DNA of 64,000 nt from Lingula anatina. Taxonomy: Eukaryota; Brachiopoda; Lingulata; Lingulida; Lingulidae. Position numbers and translations under genes: made by a program. Positions 14,501-26,099 of this stretch are shown piece by piece; positions within the stretch are counted from its first letter, which is position 1; every line of letters starts with the position of its first letter. The notes beneath the pieces were generated by a model. The model saw only the letters and a list, made by a program, of their open reading frames with translations. It did not search any database and was not told the DNA's origin. The DNA is taken from assembly GCF_001039355.2 (NCBI RefSeq), contig NW_019775561.1:208517-272516 (forward strand), in the 5' to 3' direction.

Positions 14501-17500
14501 CCTGTTTCAGTAGATAACTCTAGTCCAAAAAGTTGGTCTAATCATTTAGAATGAAAATTTTGGTTTATTCAGCTTTAGATGAAACCATGATTAATTCCAC
14601 AGAAATCATCTCCAATAAAATATTGGTCTCAGTAATAAGAACTATCTTTTCTGTTATAAGACAGCAAAATATTTCATTTGATTGAATTTTATTTACCTAA
14701 GGTAAACACAGACTATAATTTTATTTTAAAGATAAATCAGACTTATTTTTTTGTGTTTTAATTTTTTATGATTTTTATTAATTATTATTATTTATTTATT
14801 TATTTATTATTTTTTTTTTGAAACATTCCCTTTTGTCACTGTGACATTTCAGCTGTTGGTACATGCATCCTTTTCTCGGTATCAATTTCTCTTAGACAAC
14901 AATGTCTCCTAACATGCAGACAAGTTTCATAAATAAACAGACACAAAGGGTGAGTCAGACTATGCTGCAATATGTCATCAGACATGACAGAATTTTTTTA
15001 GAATTTGTAACTTAGGAAGAAATTAATATCTACAATATTTTTATTAAATAAATAAATAAATAAATCTTGTTATATAGTTTTTTCAAAAATGCGGTGTTTA
15101 TTAACCTTAAGCTCTTATTGATCCAATAAAGAAATATCCTGCAAAAAAAAAATGCAATTTTAGTGCTTGCCATAGGCGCAATTTTCTGAAGTTACATCAC
15201 TGACTAGGGCTGCTGCCTGTTAAATAATGAAAATGAAGAATACAAAAAGCCAGTGCTTGCCACAGGGGATGTTTTCGGAGGTTATGCCTCTGAATGAAAA
15301 AAGAAAAATAAAAGGCAAAAAATTTTTTGAAAAATAAATAAATAAATAAATGACAATAATAAGAAAGAAAGAAAAATTTTAAAAAATCCACAGCCAATGA
15401 ACCAAAGTACATGCTCCCTGCATTGACGGAACCACAAATAGTCTCCAAACAACTATGCCCAGACTAATTGAACTCCATCTCCACGCTGGCGACTTCTCCA
15501 GCCAGAATAAGAAAGTTTTATAGATTTTCTCCATAAATAATTCAATTACAGCAGCATCTCGTGTCCACCACCTTGGGTCCTGGACAAACACTGACCACTG
15601 ACCACCAGATGTCCAGTTGTTAATTATAGCTTTCATTAACACCAGAAAGAGAAAAAATCATTGAGGCGACTTTCCACACCGAATATATAAAAAGGCCAGT
15701 AACTGAACAAATTTAGTAAAATTTACAAATTCACAAAATGGCATTTGGTATGGGGTAAACAACAACAGTGGCAGGGGGTGGGGGGGTGAAGTACCCGTCC
15801 TTTGGTCACAAAGTTCTTAAAATCAATATTTGATATAGGTTCTATGGCATTTTAATGGGTCACTTTAGGGTGTGTGTGGAATGGAGAGCCCCCCCCCCCC
15901 CCCTTGTTTTTGAAATTGCTGGCTACAGATAATACCTTTATAATGGTTCTGGATACATGATGGATATCAAAATCTGTGGTGCTGGCATTTTTCTGTGGTG
16001 TGGCCAAAACATATTTTTTATCAATACCTCAAGAAGGCTGAGGCACAGAAGAATTTGACAACTTTTATGTACCAGAATCAACATCATATTTTTTGCATGA
16101 TGATTGCAAAATTTTAGAGAATCATGATCGGTGATGGCGGAGTTATCAAAAACTAAAGTAACCATCTGTTTTTACCAAAAGGTGACAAGGTGTATATATG
16201 GTAATAATTGGGTTTTCTCAGCTCTTTATCCAAAGAAACAAAGTTGCAGCTAAGGATCAGACTTGATTGAGATCTGCCTACATTTTTCTTTTAATCCATG
16301 AACACTTATTGTAGGACCAAATATTAAACTGGCTACAGAGTCCGAACACTATCTTTGATCCAATAAACTTGAATTAACCTTGAAATTCTATGATTCTGCA
16401 GAAAAAAGTCTATGTCTGACAAACCCAACACAAAACATATAACACACACAAAAGTTAAAAGTATTTTTAGATGATTAAATAACAAGAAAGTATGTATCGC
16501 TGACTGTACAAAAACCATTTGTTCCCCAGTGGTCACTGCAAGCAGATGCCCAGCCAATCCAACTGACTAATGGTCAATTACCGGTCAGTTAGAGCCTTGG
16601 ACAGATCAAGACAATGTCCCTGGAGACAAGTTTTTCAGACCAAAATTTGATTAAAACTTTTAAATGGCGATATGTCAGAGGGTATTCACAACAGTTTGCC
16701 CTGGGATCTACTGATCTGTGGATCAAATATGGCAGACCCCACATGAAAGCAGAGCCACATTATCTGCTGATCATGGTCACCCCACTGCCACACGTGCCAC
16801 ACATGTCATTAAACGAATTAAATCCCGACTCTGAGGTTTAATTGCAAGACCCCTGCAGCAACTTGAAGAGGTGTGTCAAACATTTAAGCCAATTACAGTG
16901 ATTGCACTTTGGGAGAATCTCCAACAGAGTTAGATCAATCCAGCCAGCATGAATGGCTTATCTGAATGTTCCCTTCGTCTTGTAAACATAATTCATCCTT
17001 TCCTGAGATAGAATAACCAATCTATTAGCATTTTCTCTTTTTTGTTGGGTACACAATGATTCCAGTATATTCAAATGACTTTTTGTCTACTTGACTTCAC
17101 TCAAGGTTGCAAGAACAGCCTGGCCTGGAAAATGTGGTTCAAAGCAATAAACATCATCATTTATTATTCAAATGTCAGCCAAGCGGGAGAGATAGATCAA
17201 GTATAACAATGTAACGGTACCAACAAGGTTGAGAATTATGCGATTCCCAGTCACATTTCCAGGAAAGCTACGTTCAGATAAACACTCAAGACAATGGAAG
17301 CACTCCAGCATTTTCTTTTTTTTTTAACCAAAAAAACATTTTCCCATGCAATCAATAAAAATGAGCCAAGTTAATCAAATGTTTCTCTCTTTATTTTACC
17401 AAGAGAAAATTATGTTCCGCATCAGGGAATATTCGCTTTTGTCTTTTTCTTTTGAAGGAGTCTTTTTCTATCATTATAAATGACCTAGTCATCAGTTTAG

Positions 17501-20500
17501 CTATACTATAGCCAATACCTTTTTTGTGTACAAACACAGATGTGTCTGTACATAAAACTGTCACCTGCATCTGTCATCAACCTCACCATGCACTTTCTGT
17601 GATGCACAAATAAAAAAAAATTATTTCTTTTGTCTTTTAACCTATTTTTCTTTTTTTTTTTCAAAATCAAGGAAAGTGCACAAAAGCGATTAGCTGTATT
17701 TTAGATTATGAGTTCTATACAAATGCAAATAATTTTAGTATTTCTTGTCATTTTCTTTTCAAGCCAGTCTTCTCCTAATAATCACAATGATCTTTTGGTA
17801 AAGGCATATACTGAGTTCTGAAGAATGAAAGAACGAACAAACAAAAGAAAAACAGAGAAAGGAAAAATACTTATAGTTATTACATTTTACTTTCTTTACA
17901 TGTAAATGCTTTTGGATATACCTGGGCAAAACCTTATCAAAAAATTCTAATTCCTGCCATATATACAGACATAAAAATAATAATGCACAATGTGTTACTT
18001 AAAGTTCATCTGTACTTCAAGCATTCCGGTGAAATGTTGGGGGAGGAGGCGAGTTCACGGTGCTGACACCTCGCCAATGTTATCGAGAATAATTCCAACA
18101 TTCCAGGGAACAGTTCTAGAAACCCATTATACAGATCAATGCTTATGAAGTTACCTACAAGCATGTGTTGTGCCATCATATCTGGGGTATGGGGTCTGGT
18201 TTCAAAATACTGAGGCTCACTTTGGGGGTCTTGTCAAAGCTAATTGTGTGATGAAGGGGTATGGTTTCAAAATACTGAGGCTTACTGTTGGGGGTCTCGT
18301 CAAAACTAATTGTGTGAATTTCAGTCTAGGGACCACTAAAGGGGTCTGGTTTCTAAATACTGAGGCTCACTTTGGGGGTCTCGTCAAAGCTATTTGTGAG
18401 AAATTTATTCCTGGGATTACTAAAGGGGTCTGATTTCAAATTACCGAGGCTTACTCTGGGAGTCTCAGCTAAGCTATAATATTGTGTAAATTTCAGTCTT
18501 GGGGCTACTGAAGGGGTCTGGTTTCAAAATACTGAGGCTCACTTTGGGGGTCTCATCTCCTAGTAGGCTATAATTGTGTGAATTTTGGTCTTGGGACCAC
18601 TGACAGGGTCTGGTTTCAAAATACTGAGGCTCACTTTGGGGGTCTTGTCAAAGCTAATTGTATGAATTTCGGTCTTATTGGGACCACTGACGGGGTCTGG
18701 TTTCAAAATACTGAGTAGTCATAAGGCTAACTTTGAAGGTCTTGTCTAAGCTAATTGTTTTAATTTTAGTCTAGGAATCACTAAAGGGGTCTTGTTTAAA
18801 AAAAAACTGAGGGTCACTTTGGGGTCTCATCTTTAGATTAGCTGAGTTTCAGTCTTGGGATCACTGAAGAGATCTGGTTTTAAAACACTGAGGCTCACTT
18901 TGGGAGTCTCTTCTTTGGTGGTTAACTAAATTTCAGTCTGGGGATCACTAAAGAAATCTAGGGTATATTTGGGGGTTAAATCAGAAGCAAAAACAATTTC
19001 AAAAGAGAGAGGGCTACTATAGGGGGTTACATCAAAGGCAACCAATTTACTGACTGGGATTCACCAAACTGAATTTTGGCCTGGAAACAATCTAAGCCAA
19101 TTAAGACTCAGTCTGAGATATGATTTTAAAATTTAATACTATAGAGAATGCATAAAGGTGGGGGGAGAGGAGAGATGAAGGTGGGAAGTCATCTATGCCC
19201 TTTCTATAGGTATAAAATGTAAACATAGCAAAATTTTGTTGATAATTCTAGCCAAAATCAACATACTGAGCTACACATCTACAATAAACATGCTCCCACA
19301 ATAATTTTTTTCTTATATAAAATTAGAATATGTCTAGCGTTTTCAAGAGCAGGATTTACCAGGTGAGAATAAGAGTGAAACAAGCAAGGGGGTCATTTCT
19401 TACTTGTATTTTTTTCTATTTTCAACAGTTTATTTTATCTGCCCCCATTAAATGTGTCTATTTCCTGTCTAACTTGGTCCTGATGTAAACACATCTATCA
19501 TGCATTACGTGATCCGGTAATTGTCTGGTGACTTCAATCAGTCCATTTTCTCCCTAAATCATTCTTGATACGAACATATTACTTCACATTAACCAGAAAA
19601 TGCAATTACTCCACAATAACGACTATATTTCCAAGGTATTCAAAACGGTATTAATTCCTCCATATTGAAAGCCTTGATTCCATCAGCCACCTGTTCCCTA
19701 GTACATTTATTACCTGTTCGGGGCAAGTGGGATTTCAATTCATCGCCATTTTTACAGGGAATAAAAAAATCCTAATAATAGATCAGTTGCAGAGGATGGA
19801 ACATTATTCTGTGTGGGCTGATCAATAAATGTAACATGCTACATAGGAAATGGGTTGATATTTTCTCCCTTTGAAGTGGGCATAGTCATATTTCATATTA
19901 AGGCATGGGGAATTGGAGTGGCCTCTTTCGAAAAAAAAAAGGATAAAAAAAAAGGGAAAAAGAAATGATAAAATACAGACATTTTAAAATTGTAAGAGGA
20001 GATCGAGTAATGCAAGTCACGCAGGATGATGCTGTTGCATTTGATTAGTCTGGATAAAAGTAGGCCATTTTTCCATATTTACAGAAGTGATCATCGCTAT
20101 GTGTGAATAGTGGGAGGGGGTGAACACACGTCCATACGTATATTCACACGTGTGTTCATCCCCTCTATGTATGTACCTGAGATAGAGAAATGTGTGTGTG
20201 TGTGTGTGTGCACGTGCATTCCTGTGTATATACGATATATGAGTATTTGTGGATTTAAGAGAAGTGTGTGTGTGTGTGTGTGTGTGCATGTGTGTGTATG
20301 TGCATGCGCTCTTGAGAAAGAGCCTCAGGAAGATGAAAGAGGGTTGGTGCACTGACGAAAGAAGCAGAGCCCTAAAGTGACATAAATCATGAAAAAAAAT
20401 ATTATGAAAGAAACCCTACATAAATAAATGTACACAGAATGTCACCAGACATTGAACCCTCTATCAAAAACGTGACATTTATCTTGACCTCTAAAACATG

Positions 20501-21468
20501 TCAATTGCTGCCCTACTTCCACCCTCTAATTTATGAATGAGACCGCATTCTGTTCATGAATATTCATAATATAGTAAATATTTGACAGCTGGTAGCTAGA
20601 ATAAATATGTGCTTTGTCACCACCAAAACAATGGCAGTCTACCTGTAAACTCACCTGTTTATACTCACCTGTCAGTAAGTATTAAATGTACACAGAAAAA
20701 ATGACACATAGGATGTGCAATGCTGGTGTACCATGTTTGCTTCTACATTAGCACTGTGTTATCAATGTTATTCTATGTGGAATGAGGGAATTTTATATCA
20801 CTGCCATTTTGCCTGTTATCATAATTATTTTCATAGCTACTCTAGATTCAGTTTCCGAGTTACCTGTAACCCCCCCCCCTCAAGTTAATTACGTATGCCT
20901 CCTACAGAAGCCTGCCTTTATTGTCAAATAAGGTGAGCATTCTTTACAAAAACAGAGGTTCTATTTTTTGCCGCATAAATTCTAAATGTGCAAAATTCAC
21001 GCCTGTCAAATTAAAAACACGGACCTCAAAAATATCTCTCCTTTGCGGAAGTCATGACATTTTCTCCGTTAATGCCACCTGTTATAAGATAAGAGCGATG
21101 CAGTGGCTGACCCTGACAGAAGGAAATATCAGGCCAGTTTCAACATTATGAAGCTTAAATGTTTAACACAATTTACCACATATATACGTGCAAACCTTCA
21201 GGAGATGAATCGCAGACAGAATTAAGACGCTTGCAGTTTATTTTCCCCTTCCCCCTCCCCCAACACTCCCTGAAATCGACACGGGACTCCTTTACAACAT
21301 GGCGGGCTGTTTCGGAAAAATCAACTGGGCGATTCATTACCTGATGAGCTCCTGTTCCTTCTCTTCTTCCTCTCTCTGTCGGTTGAGCACGGACTCAATA
21401 ATCTGTCTCTCTTCTTCTGAGAGATGGCTGAGATCCGGCATAGGAGGGAGAGACGGTCGCCGACTCAT
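64..21468 (-). CDS. RIMS: RIM active-zone scaffold protein, N-terminal part (4 exons; gene continues past position 1)
   Basis: RIM tethers Rab3-bearing synaptic vesicles and calcium channels at the presynaptic active zone. Coding exons in transcript order are 21341-21468, 9763-9988, 2079-3112 and 64-851; phases join cleanly (2 to 2, 0 to 0, 2 to 2). The order of domains is as in known RIMs: an N-terminal acidic helix (PDLSHLSEEERQIIESVLNR) that binds Rab3, a FYVE-like zinc finger with the RIM signature CHKTKFADG and CARCGG, a GQWYHGG motif matching the RIM SGAWF-type segment, a very charged Arg/Asp/Pro linker, then the conserved LRNDSLSSD, RPPPPRPHK and STPEYTSCDD block that precedes the PDZ domain in animal RIMs. 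The PDZ and C2 domains must lie at lower coordinates outside the window. Family assignment comes from these motifs; exon ends come from splice sites read directly. Confidence 0.93.
852..2078 (-). other. RIM intron 3
   Basis: Non-coding. No exon recognised. It contains one dispersed repeat at about 1715-1960 and otherwise AT-rich unique sequence. Confidence 0.8.
1715..1960. repeat. Dispersed repeat remnant
   Basis: The stretch with repeated GTTTGTCTG, then TCAAACAGTTATCGACC, GATGAAATTTTCAGG, GGTGGTGATCTGGATC and GAGGTCTGCGCTCTC resembles a repeat type I recognise from many marine invertebrate genomes. Its ends are not clear and no coding region is present. The identification is from memory of the motif order and should be treated as tentative. 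Confidence 0.5.
2079..3112 (-). CDS. RIMS: RIM exon 3: end of zinc finger and charged linker
   Basis: It begins VVWACQLCKKKQEILAKTG, the last Cys pair of the zinc finger, then GQWYHGG. About 300 residues of low-complexity linker follow, rich in Arg, Asp, Pro, Ser, His and Met, with a short run of seven Gln near the end. It ends with two bases of an Arg codon before donor GTAAGA. Acceptor CTCAG at 3115-3113. The large plus-strand reading frames over this exon are shadows of it. Confidence 0.92.
3313..3350. repeat. (AAT)n microsatellite
   Basis: About 12 perfect AAT units. Confidence 0.95.
3594..3830. repeat. Assembly gap flanked by a duplicated segment and homopolymers
   Basis: A poly-T run, a segment containing ACCTAGATAAAATTTTACC and a poly-A run precede 25 Ns (3703-3727); the same segment then recurs, followed by poly-A and poly-G. 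The repeat on both sides of the N run suggests the same short stretch was assembled twice. The sequence just after it (CCTGGCTACAGGCCTG, about 3844-3861) looks like the end of a CAG...CTG element, like the one at 12958-13114. Confidence 0.75.
4467..4530. repeat. (AG)n microsatellite
   Basis: Perfect AG repeat of 32 units; a shorter AG tract follows at about 4577-4598. Confidence 0.95.
4880..5032. mobile_element. Inverted-repeat element (MITE-like), 150 bases
   Basis: The left end GGGCCCTTTTCACAAAC is mirrored by GTTTGTGAAAGGGAGG at the right end. No open frame. Non-autonomous element by structure; superfamily not assigned. Confidence 0.6.
5587..5740. mobile_element. Inverted-repeat element with GGGCCCCGT ends
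   Basis: Left end CTGGGCCCCGTAACTCG and right end CGAGTAACGGGGCCCTGG are inverted copies of each other around about 120 bases of non-coding sequence. Target duplication not clear. Confidence 0.6.
5849..6016. mobile_element. 168-base MITE, CAG...CTG ends, CCATG target duplication
   Basis: It starts CAGGGGCGGATC and ends GATTT-complement CGGCCCCTG, giving imperfect terminal inverted repeats. It is flanked on both sides by CCATG (5844-5848 and 6017-6021), a five-base target duplication. CAG ends with five-base duplications fit non-autonomous hAT-type elements of the five-base class. It appears to sit inside an older element whose parts lie at about 5795-5848 and 6022-6200. Confidence 0.75.
6990..7640. 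repeat. Degenerate tandem array, unit about 35-40 bases
   Basis: The motif GTGCCAAAAATATG with an ATTCATTGAGTA-like part recurs about fifteen times with substitutions and small indels across this part of RIM intron 2. Both strands give short spurious reading frames. Confidence 0.75.
9763..9988 (-). CDS. RIMS: RIM exon 2: coiled segment and first half of the zinc finger
   Basis: It encodes a helical stretch (NLQDDLDSYQKSVVKLNEEL), a Gly/Asn linker and most of the RIM zinc finger: CQICHKTKFADG, CNYC, CARCGG. The acceptor is TTTTTAG. The donor read as AAG/GCAAGA is a GC donor; ending there gives KQNK joined to VVWACQLC, which matches the usual RIM continuation. A GT donor eight codons... further on is not needed; the alternative GTG/GTAATG, 15 bases downstream, would add five residues. 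Confidence 0.9.
10430..10850. repeat. Tandem array, about 4 units of 95-113 bases
   Basis: Units start with TTCCAGGTACT at about 10446, 10554 and 10667, and TTCCAAGTACT at about 10762. Each continues with TTAAGGATCAGTTGACAAAT and CATAATCTGAAACAAC. Non-coding. Confidence 0.8.
11165..11328. mobile_element. Palindromic MITE-like element, ATTCAGAAC family, copy 1
   Basis: The left arm (GCATTCAGAACACC, GTGGATCAAATATGGC) is mirrored by the right arm (GGCCATATTTGATTTGC, AGTAAGTCC, GAATTCAG). Two other copies lie at 53475-53628 and 56833-57036. A partial copy is seen at about 16700-16760. Confidence 0.65.
11496..11545. repeat. (TTTA)n microsatellite
   Basis: About 12 units of TTTA. Confidence 0.9.
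12958..13114. mobile_element. 157-base MITE, CAGGC ends, CAAAT target duplication
   Basis: Left end CAGGCCCGTAGCCAGG and right end CTGGCTACGAGCCTG are inverted copies. CAAAT flanks both sides (12953-12957 and 13115-13119). Ends of the same type are visible near 3861 and 56790. It belongs with the CAG...CTG five-base class. Confidence 0.8.
13620..13785. mobile_element. Palindromic element with strong central hairpin
   Basis: The core (13681-13731) pairs CTACTGAAGCTGCTA with TAGCAGCTTCAGTAG around a 20-base centre. The outer parts (GCTTAAGTGGCTTAGATGTC and GACATTTAAGCCATTTAAG) also pair imperfectly. The outer motif recurs at about 16870-16945. Confidence 0.6.
18190..18980. repeat. Tandem array, about 9 units of 83-93 bases
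   Basis: The motif GGGTCTGGTTTCAAAATACT followed by GAGGCTCACTTTGGGGGTC recurs at about 18194, 18257, 18341, 18425, 18513, 18605, 18692, 18785 and 18870. The first interval is shorter (about 64 bases); the last units are decayed. Non-coding satellite-like array in RIM intron 1. Confidence 0.9.
20188..20290. repeat. (TG)n microsatellite pair
   Basis: Two TG tracts (about 20191-20211 and 20264-20286) separated by a related sequence. Confidence 0.9.
21341..21468 (-). CDS. RIMS: RIM exon 1: start codon and Rab-binding helix
   Basis: The ATG at 21468-21466 has a purine at -3 and opens 42 codons plus two bases. The peptide contains PDLSHLSEEERQII followed by a run of Glu/Lys/Gln, the helix that contacts Rab3 in RIM and rabphilin. 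The donor is AG/GTAATG. The split Arg codon is completed by the first base of the next exon, which supports this end. Upstream on the transcript strand is a GA-rich stretch (21480-21510), probably 5' untranslated sequence. Confidence 0.9.
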
Positions 21469-24400
21469 TCTCTCGAGTCCTCTGTCTCTCTCGCTCTCTC
21501 TCTCTTTCCAAATGCCTATCTATCTATCCGTCTTGCCTACTTCGTAGGCCTATCGATTCCAGTCACAAATACAGGCCTCGCTCTCTCTCCAAACAAAATC
21601 GAAGTCCTCTTCAATATGGCCGAATTCCACCTGCTAATTTCATCTGCAGTTAGTCAACCCTGTCTACTCTATCCATGGCGAGGTAGCTGCCCGATTTTCT
21701 TGGTCAAAAACTCAGGAACGTCGGCCGGGAAAACGGTCCATTTCGCCGACCAGTTCTCACCCACCGTCGCAGCGATGATGGCTGGTTTCTGCACAAGTCG
21801 TGTCGTCATTCGATCGAAAATGTATGCAACTGGCTTTAAATAATTAATTGCCTTTTCTCCAATAGTATCAGCAGTTCCAGTGACGTACGAGAATGGCTGT
21901 CCAACTCATTTGGCGTGTATACATTGTGGTATCGATTTTTGTTCCTCGGTGCTGAATTATGTTTAATATTGAAGAATGCGAAGCTTGCGCAGCTGTTTGG
22001 ATGCGAGTCACACCGCGGAAAATATTGTCTCTGAAACGCAGTCAAAATGCGACACTTCTAATTTTTTGGCGTCTTCCTTCACTGTCGAATGCGTCGTCAG
22101 TCCATGAAATATTTCATCGTTACAACTTCCAGACATTTATAACGGCCGTCGTCCATCAAGAATTGATAGCGGTTATCAGAAAATTTCTCCCAGTAGCCAC
22201 AACATCTAAAACCTATAAAGATTTTTTTTCAGGCTAACTCTGCGAACTTAGAAGTCCACGTTATGTTAGAGAAAAATAAATCATAAATCACAAATTACCG
22301 AAAACGATACAATGAAAAAATAATTATCCCGTACACGAATCAGTAAATAAGAATATTTCTGCCCGTCGCACCTGTTTCAGGGCTAATAATATCAACTGTC
22401 ACGTTGGTTCACTTAAAATAGTTCCCCGTTATCGGACTTATCTGTAATGGAAACGCTGGCGCGTGCGTTGCACAACGTATTAAACCTAACTTTAATCCTT
22501 TCTAACCCCATTCCTTAGTAACGTTTAGATCACTCCTTGATGATAAGATAAATCTTTTATGTGGCGACGGAGGTAACCAAAGCATCGACTTAATATGTGC
22601 TATTTCGCGAACGCTGGGAGAAAACGTTTTGTATATAGTTTATCCAAATGTACCTAAATCTTTTGTTCTAATGAGGACAGATAAGTAGCGTTGCTTTCTT
22701 TGAATTTAAAGGGAGGGTTTAGTGTAGCGTTATTAATAAAACTTGTAAGATTTGATGAGTCTTTCTTTCATTCATCTAGAATATTACAAGAAAGGAGTTT
22801 TAAAAAGAATCGCCTTACAGATAAAATAATTAATAGGGCATTAGTGGTGAAATAAGCTTCCATTTTTAGAAGCATTTCCTTCAGAGGCAAACAGTACATG
22901 TAAGGTAATATCACCGAGTCGTTTGGCAAAACTTCCCACAGATAAGAAGGAAAAACTATATTAAAAAGAAAACGACACTTCTACTTTATGAAATAAATTC
23001 TGTGACGGGAAACTTCCCTGTGATCGAAAACTTACGAAGTTTTTCAGGGGTAGGTGGGGGGGGGGCACGAAATGTATTCGGCTGGTTAAAATTTTCCAAT
23101 TCTCTACAGTTATTCTTAAAAATGGCTGTACATTAAATATGCTAAAAATTAGGTTGAGATGAAAATGAATGAAAGTAAAGATAGAAAGAATTAAGGAAAA
23201 AGACCTGCATTTTATTCAAGCGGTGCTGAACGACCCTCGTTTACTTAAACAAAACTCTCACGAACTTACTTGAAACAACTAATTTAGAAGACGAGGTAAA
23301 GGTTAAGTGGCGTTTTCGAGATTTTTCCTGTAATATCCAACGTGATGCCTTTTATAAAACATTCTATGCAAATATGTTTTGTTGTTTAACGATCCCTATT
23401 ACTAATTTTCTAATCTCATATTTTATTCATTTGCATATATCATCTAAATTTAGTTCTGACTAATCAGTTTTTATTGCAGTCTTAAGCCGCCGAGATGCTC
23501 GAGTTATATAATGCATTAGGTGAGCGGTTGAGAAAAATCGTGTTATTAGTAGTTGCATTAAACCTTCGACAAGTACAAGAGATTTACCGTTTTAGTTCAT
23601 TTCTTTATCCTCAAACTCTTACATGCTTAAGATTTATCCATAGTTTAAGAAACATACTACACAAAAGCATTTTTTTTTCACAATTACAACTATTACAACT
23701 GAGACAAGATCCTTCTGAAATTTTATTTTACATTGAAAAACGCCACACATAATTTTAATCCTATACAATCTAATATGCCATCTTACATGTCATCAAAGTC
23801 TCCATAGTTACAAAGTTGTATTCTTCTCTGAAAATTAAAATTTCAATGTACAAGTAAATTACAGATTGTGCCAGTTTATTTTTTGATAATTAATAATGAA
23901 AATAAATAAACTTATAATAATAATAATAATAATAATGGTTAAATATACATTTCAAAAGAATGAGTGGTTTGAAGACGACCAAAATTACTATTTGAATTAG
24001 TTAAAACTATTTCATAATATTTTCTGAATAATCAAATTACTTCTGAATCTTGAACAAAATGCCTTTTTTAAAGGTGCAGAATAATTTAGGATAATGAAGA
24101 ATGCTTCTCTTTGTACCAATAAACAGTTCTCTGCACACTGGAATTAATCTGCAGATTTTTCAAGATTTCAAGATTTTCTTTTTAATATCAAATACACAAA
24201 GTAAATTCCTGTTTAAAATATACTTTAAATAAAATAAAATCAATCTGTTATGTGAAATCTTCTTTTGACATCATTTGACTATGGAAAGGTGATAGCCTAA
24301 TATTAATAGTTTAGAGGACGGAAATGATAAACCTGCAATAACAGTAATTCAATCTTAAAATATGATTATTTTTTATATGATTTCAGAAAAAAAAATCAAT

Positions 24401-24709
24401 TTCACATGAACATCTTTTACAGATGATCCTATCAATCATATACCTCATTTATCAAATACACATGTACAAAATTGAGGAAATTCTGAGAAAACACATTAGC
24501 ATCACTTTCGTACTAGAAAAATATCCAATATCTGTCTTTTCAAAAGCTCATCTTTTACAGTCCAAAATTTTGGTAATGCTGAAAGCAATTGTTCATTCTA
24601 TTTAAGAATACATTTAAGTCACAGTTAAAACAATTCTTCTCCTTTAAGTATGTTATATGTATCACATTTGTAATGACTTCAGAAATTCTATTCGCAGTCG
24701 TCATTGTCT
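21469..24709. other. Intergenic region between RIM start and WDR35 3' end
   Basis: It should contain the RIM promoter and 5' untranslated region (just above 21469) and the WDR35 3' untranslated region (just below 24710). Reading frames here are short, with no recognisable protein. No other feature seen apart from an AAT tract near 23917-23936. Confidence 0.6.
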
Positions 24710-24854
24710 TCACATTGGACTGTGACAGAGGGGACAGAAATTACGACTCTGCACCTCCTGCTCGTAAGCACAGTGCTTGCATGTGTTGCACACCCAGAAC
24801 TGGTAATCCACTAACGTACGACCTGTCGCAATGCACACTGGTAACTTGGGGTCC
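24710..24854 (-). CDS. WDR35: WDR35 exon 31: terminal zinc finger and stop
   Basis: Encodes [47 protein letters not shown], then TGA at 24712-24710. The CxxC pairs (CNTC, CPLC) are the C-terminal zinc-binding motif of WDR35. Acceptor TTTCCCAG. Confidence 0.95.
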
Positions 24855-25440
24855 CTGGGAAAAAATATCACAGTCATTAAAGAAATCAAAATTTATCCAA
24901 AACATATCTGACTAAGAAATTCTATAGTTGCATTAACTGACAGACTACATGCTATAACATATCATCAGTCACAAAATTATTAATTGAGTGTAATTTCTGA
25001 AATTGTGTCATTTACAAAGCGTGTATGAGTGCACACAGGGGAGAGAGAGAGAGAGAGAGAGAATTTATAGTACAATATCAAATCATACATAATGTACACA
25101 CTGTATGAAAATGTGTCTTAGGCTGTATTCCCAGAGCTTTTAGATCGATCTATCCCCGCGGGGAGTCTCACTAGATTACTGTCAGATAATCGGGCTTAAA
25201 TGTCCGTCCCGCCTACTACAAGCTGTAAGGGGGTAATTAACTTCCGTGCCCGCTCGGCTGACAGCTATTTAGCGTGAACCCCCAGGGAGTTAGGTCGATC
25301 TAAAGTAGATCGATCTAATCTCTGGAAATGGGGTCTTAAAGTTTTTGTTGCAACCTACCCTTCTGCAACTAGGTTAGCATAGTTGGCAGCATCTGACCTT
25401 GTGTTCTTGCTGTCCTTAGGACTGTGCCTAGAGAGAGAAA

Positions 25441-25479
<39 letters not shown>

Positions 25480-26068
25480 ATGAAAAGCTGGTTTCTTGGT
25501 ATATGTTTATGTAAAGAAATAGACAATGATGCATTATTTTTTTTTTTAATATATACGCACTCAACCAATGCATCTCACTGAATGAAAACAATGAAAATAG
25601 CTACCAGTAACTAAATTCATAAATAAACTGCTAAAAAATGAGAAGAACTTTAATGCAAAAAAACAACAACAACAACAACAACAACAATAATGACTCAAAA
25701 TACTTTGCTACATGTACTGATAAAATACTGACAAGATTCTTACTTGGTAAAGATATCCAAAGCCAGCTGCTCATACTGTGATTTTCCCTCAGGACTAGCA
25801 CTCTCTATAGACTCCAGTTTAATGAAGGCCTTGGAACATGTACCAAACGCTCTGTTTGCTGCACTTGATAAAGCTAGGGTGGGATTGAAAAGAATATATT
25901 TTATATCACATGAAATGAATAAAAACTGTTCGTAAATGCTTCTTGCCTGGATTAAAATTAAAGATGTACCTCTCATAAGCTTAATAAATGCTTTAGAACA
26001 TGCATCAATTACTGTTTACTACACTGCTACACTGGATAATGCCATAACAGTTAAAAGTGTGTGTGTGT

Positions 26069-26099
<31 letters not shown>

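Larger units (their letters stand above)
9989..21340 (-). other. RIM intron 1
   Basis: 11.35 kb without a recognised exon. It holds tandem arrays at 10430-10850 and 18190-18980, inverted-repeat elements near 11165-11328, 12958-13114 and 13620-13785, TTTA and TG microsatellites, and AT-rich unique sequence. Confidence 0.75.

Noticed and set aside
15750-15935. Possible further CAG...CTG element with GCTGGCTACAG end
   Set aside because: Only one end resembles the family and no target duplication was found.
18190-18980. CRISPR-like repeat array
   Set aside because: Unit spacing and divergence are those of a degenerate tandem array in an animal intron; there are no constant repeats with unique spacers.
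23495-23752. 85-codon plus-strand frame
   Set aside because: AT-rich with no recognised domain or splice context; lies where the WDR35 3' untranslated region or intergenic DNA is expected.
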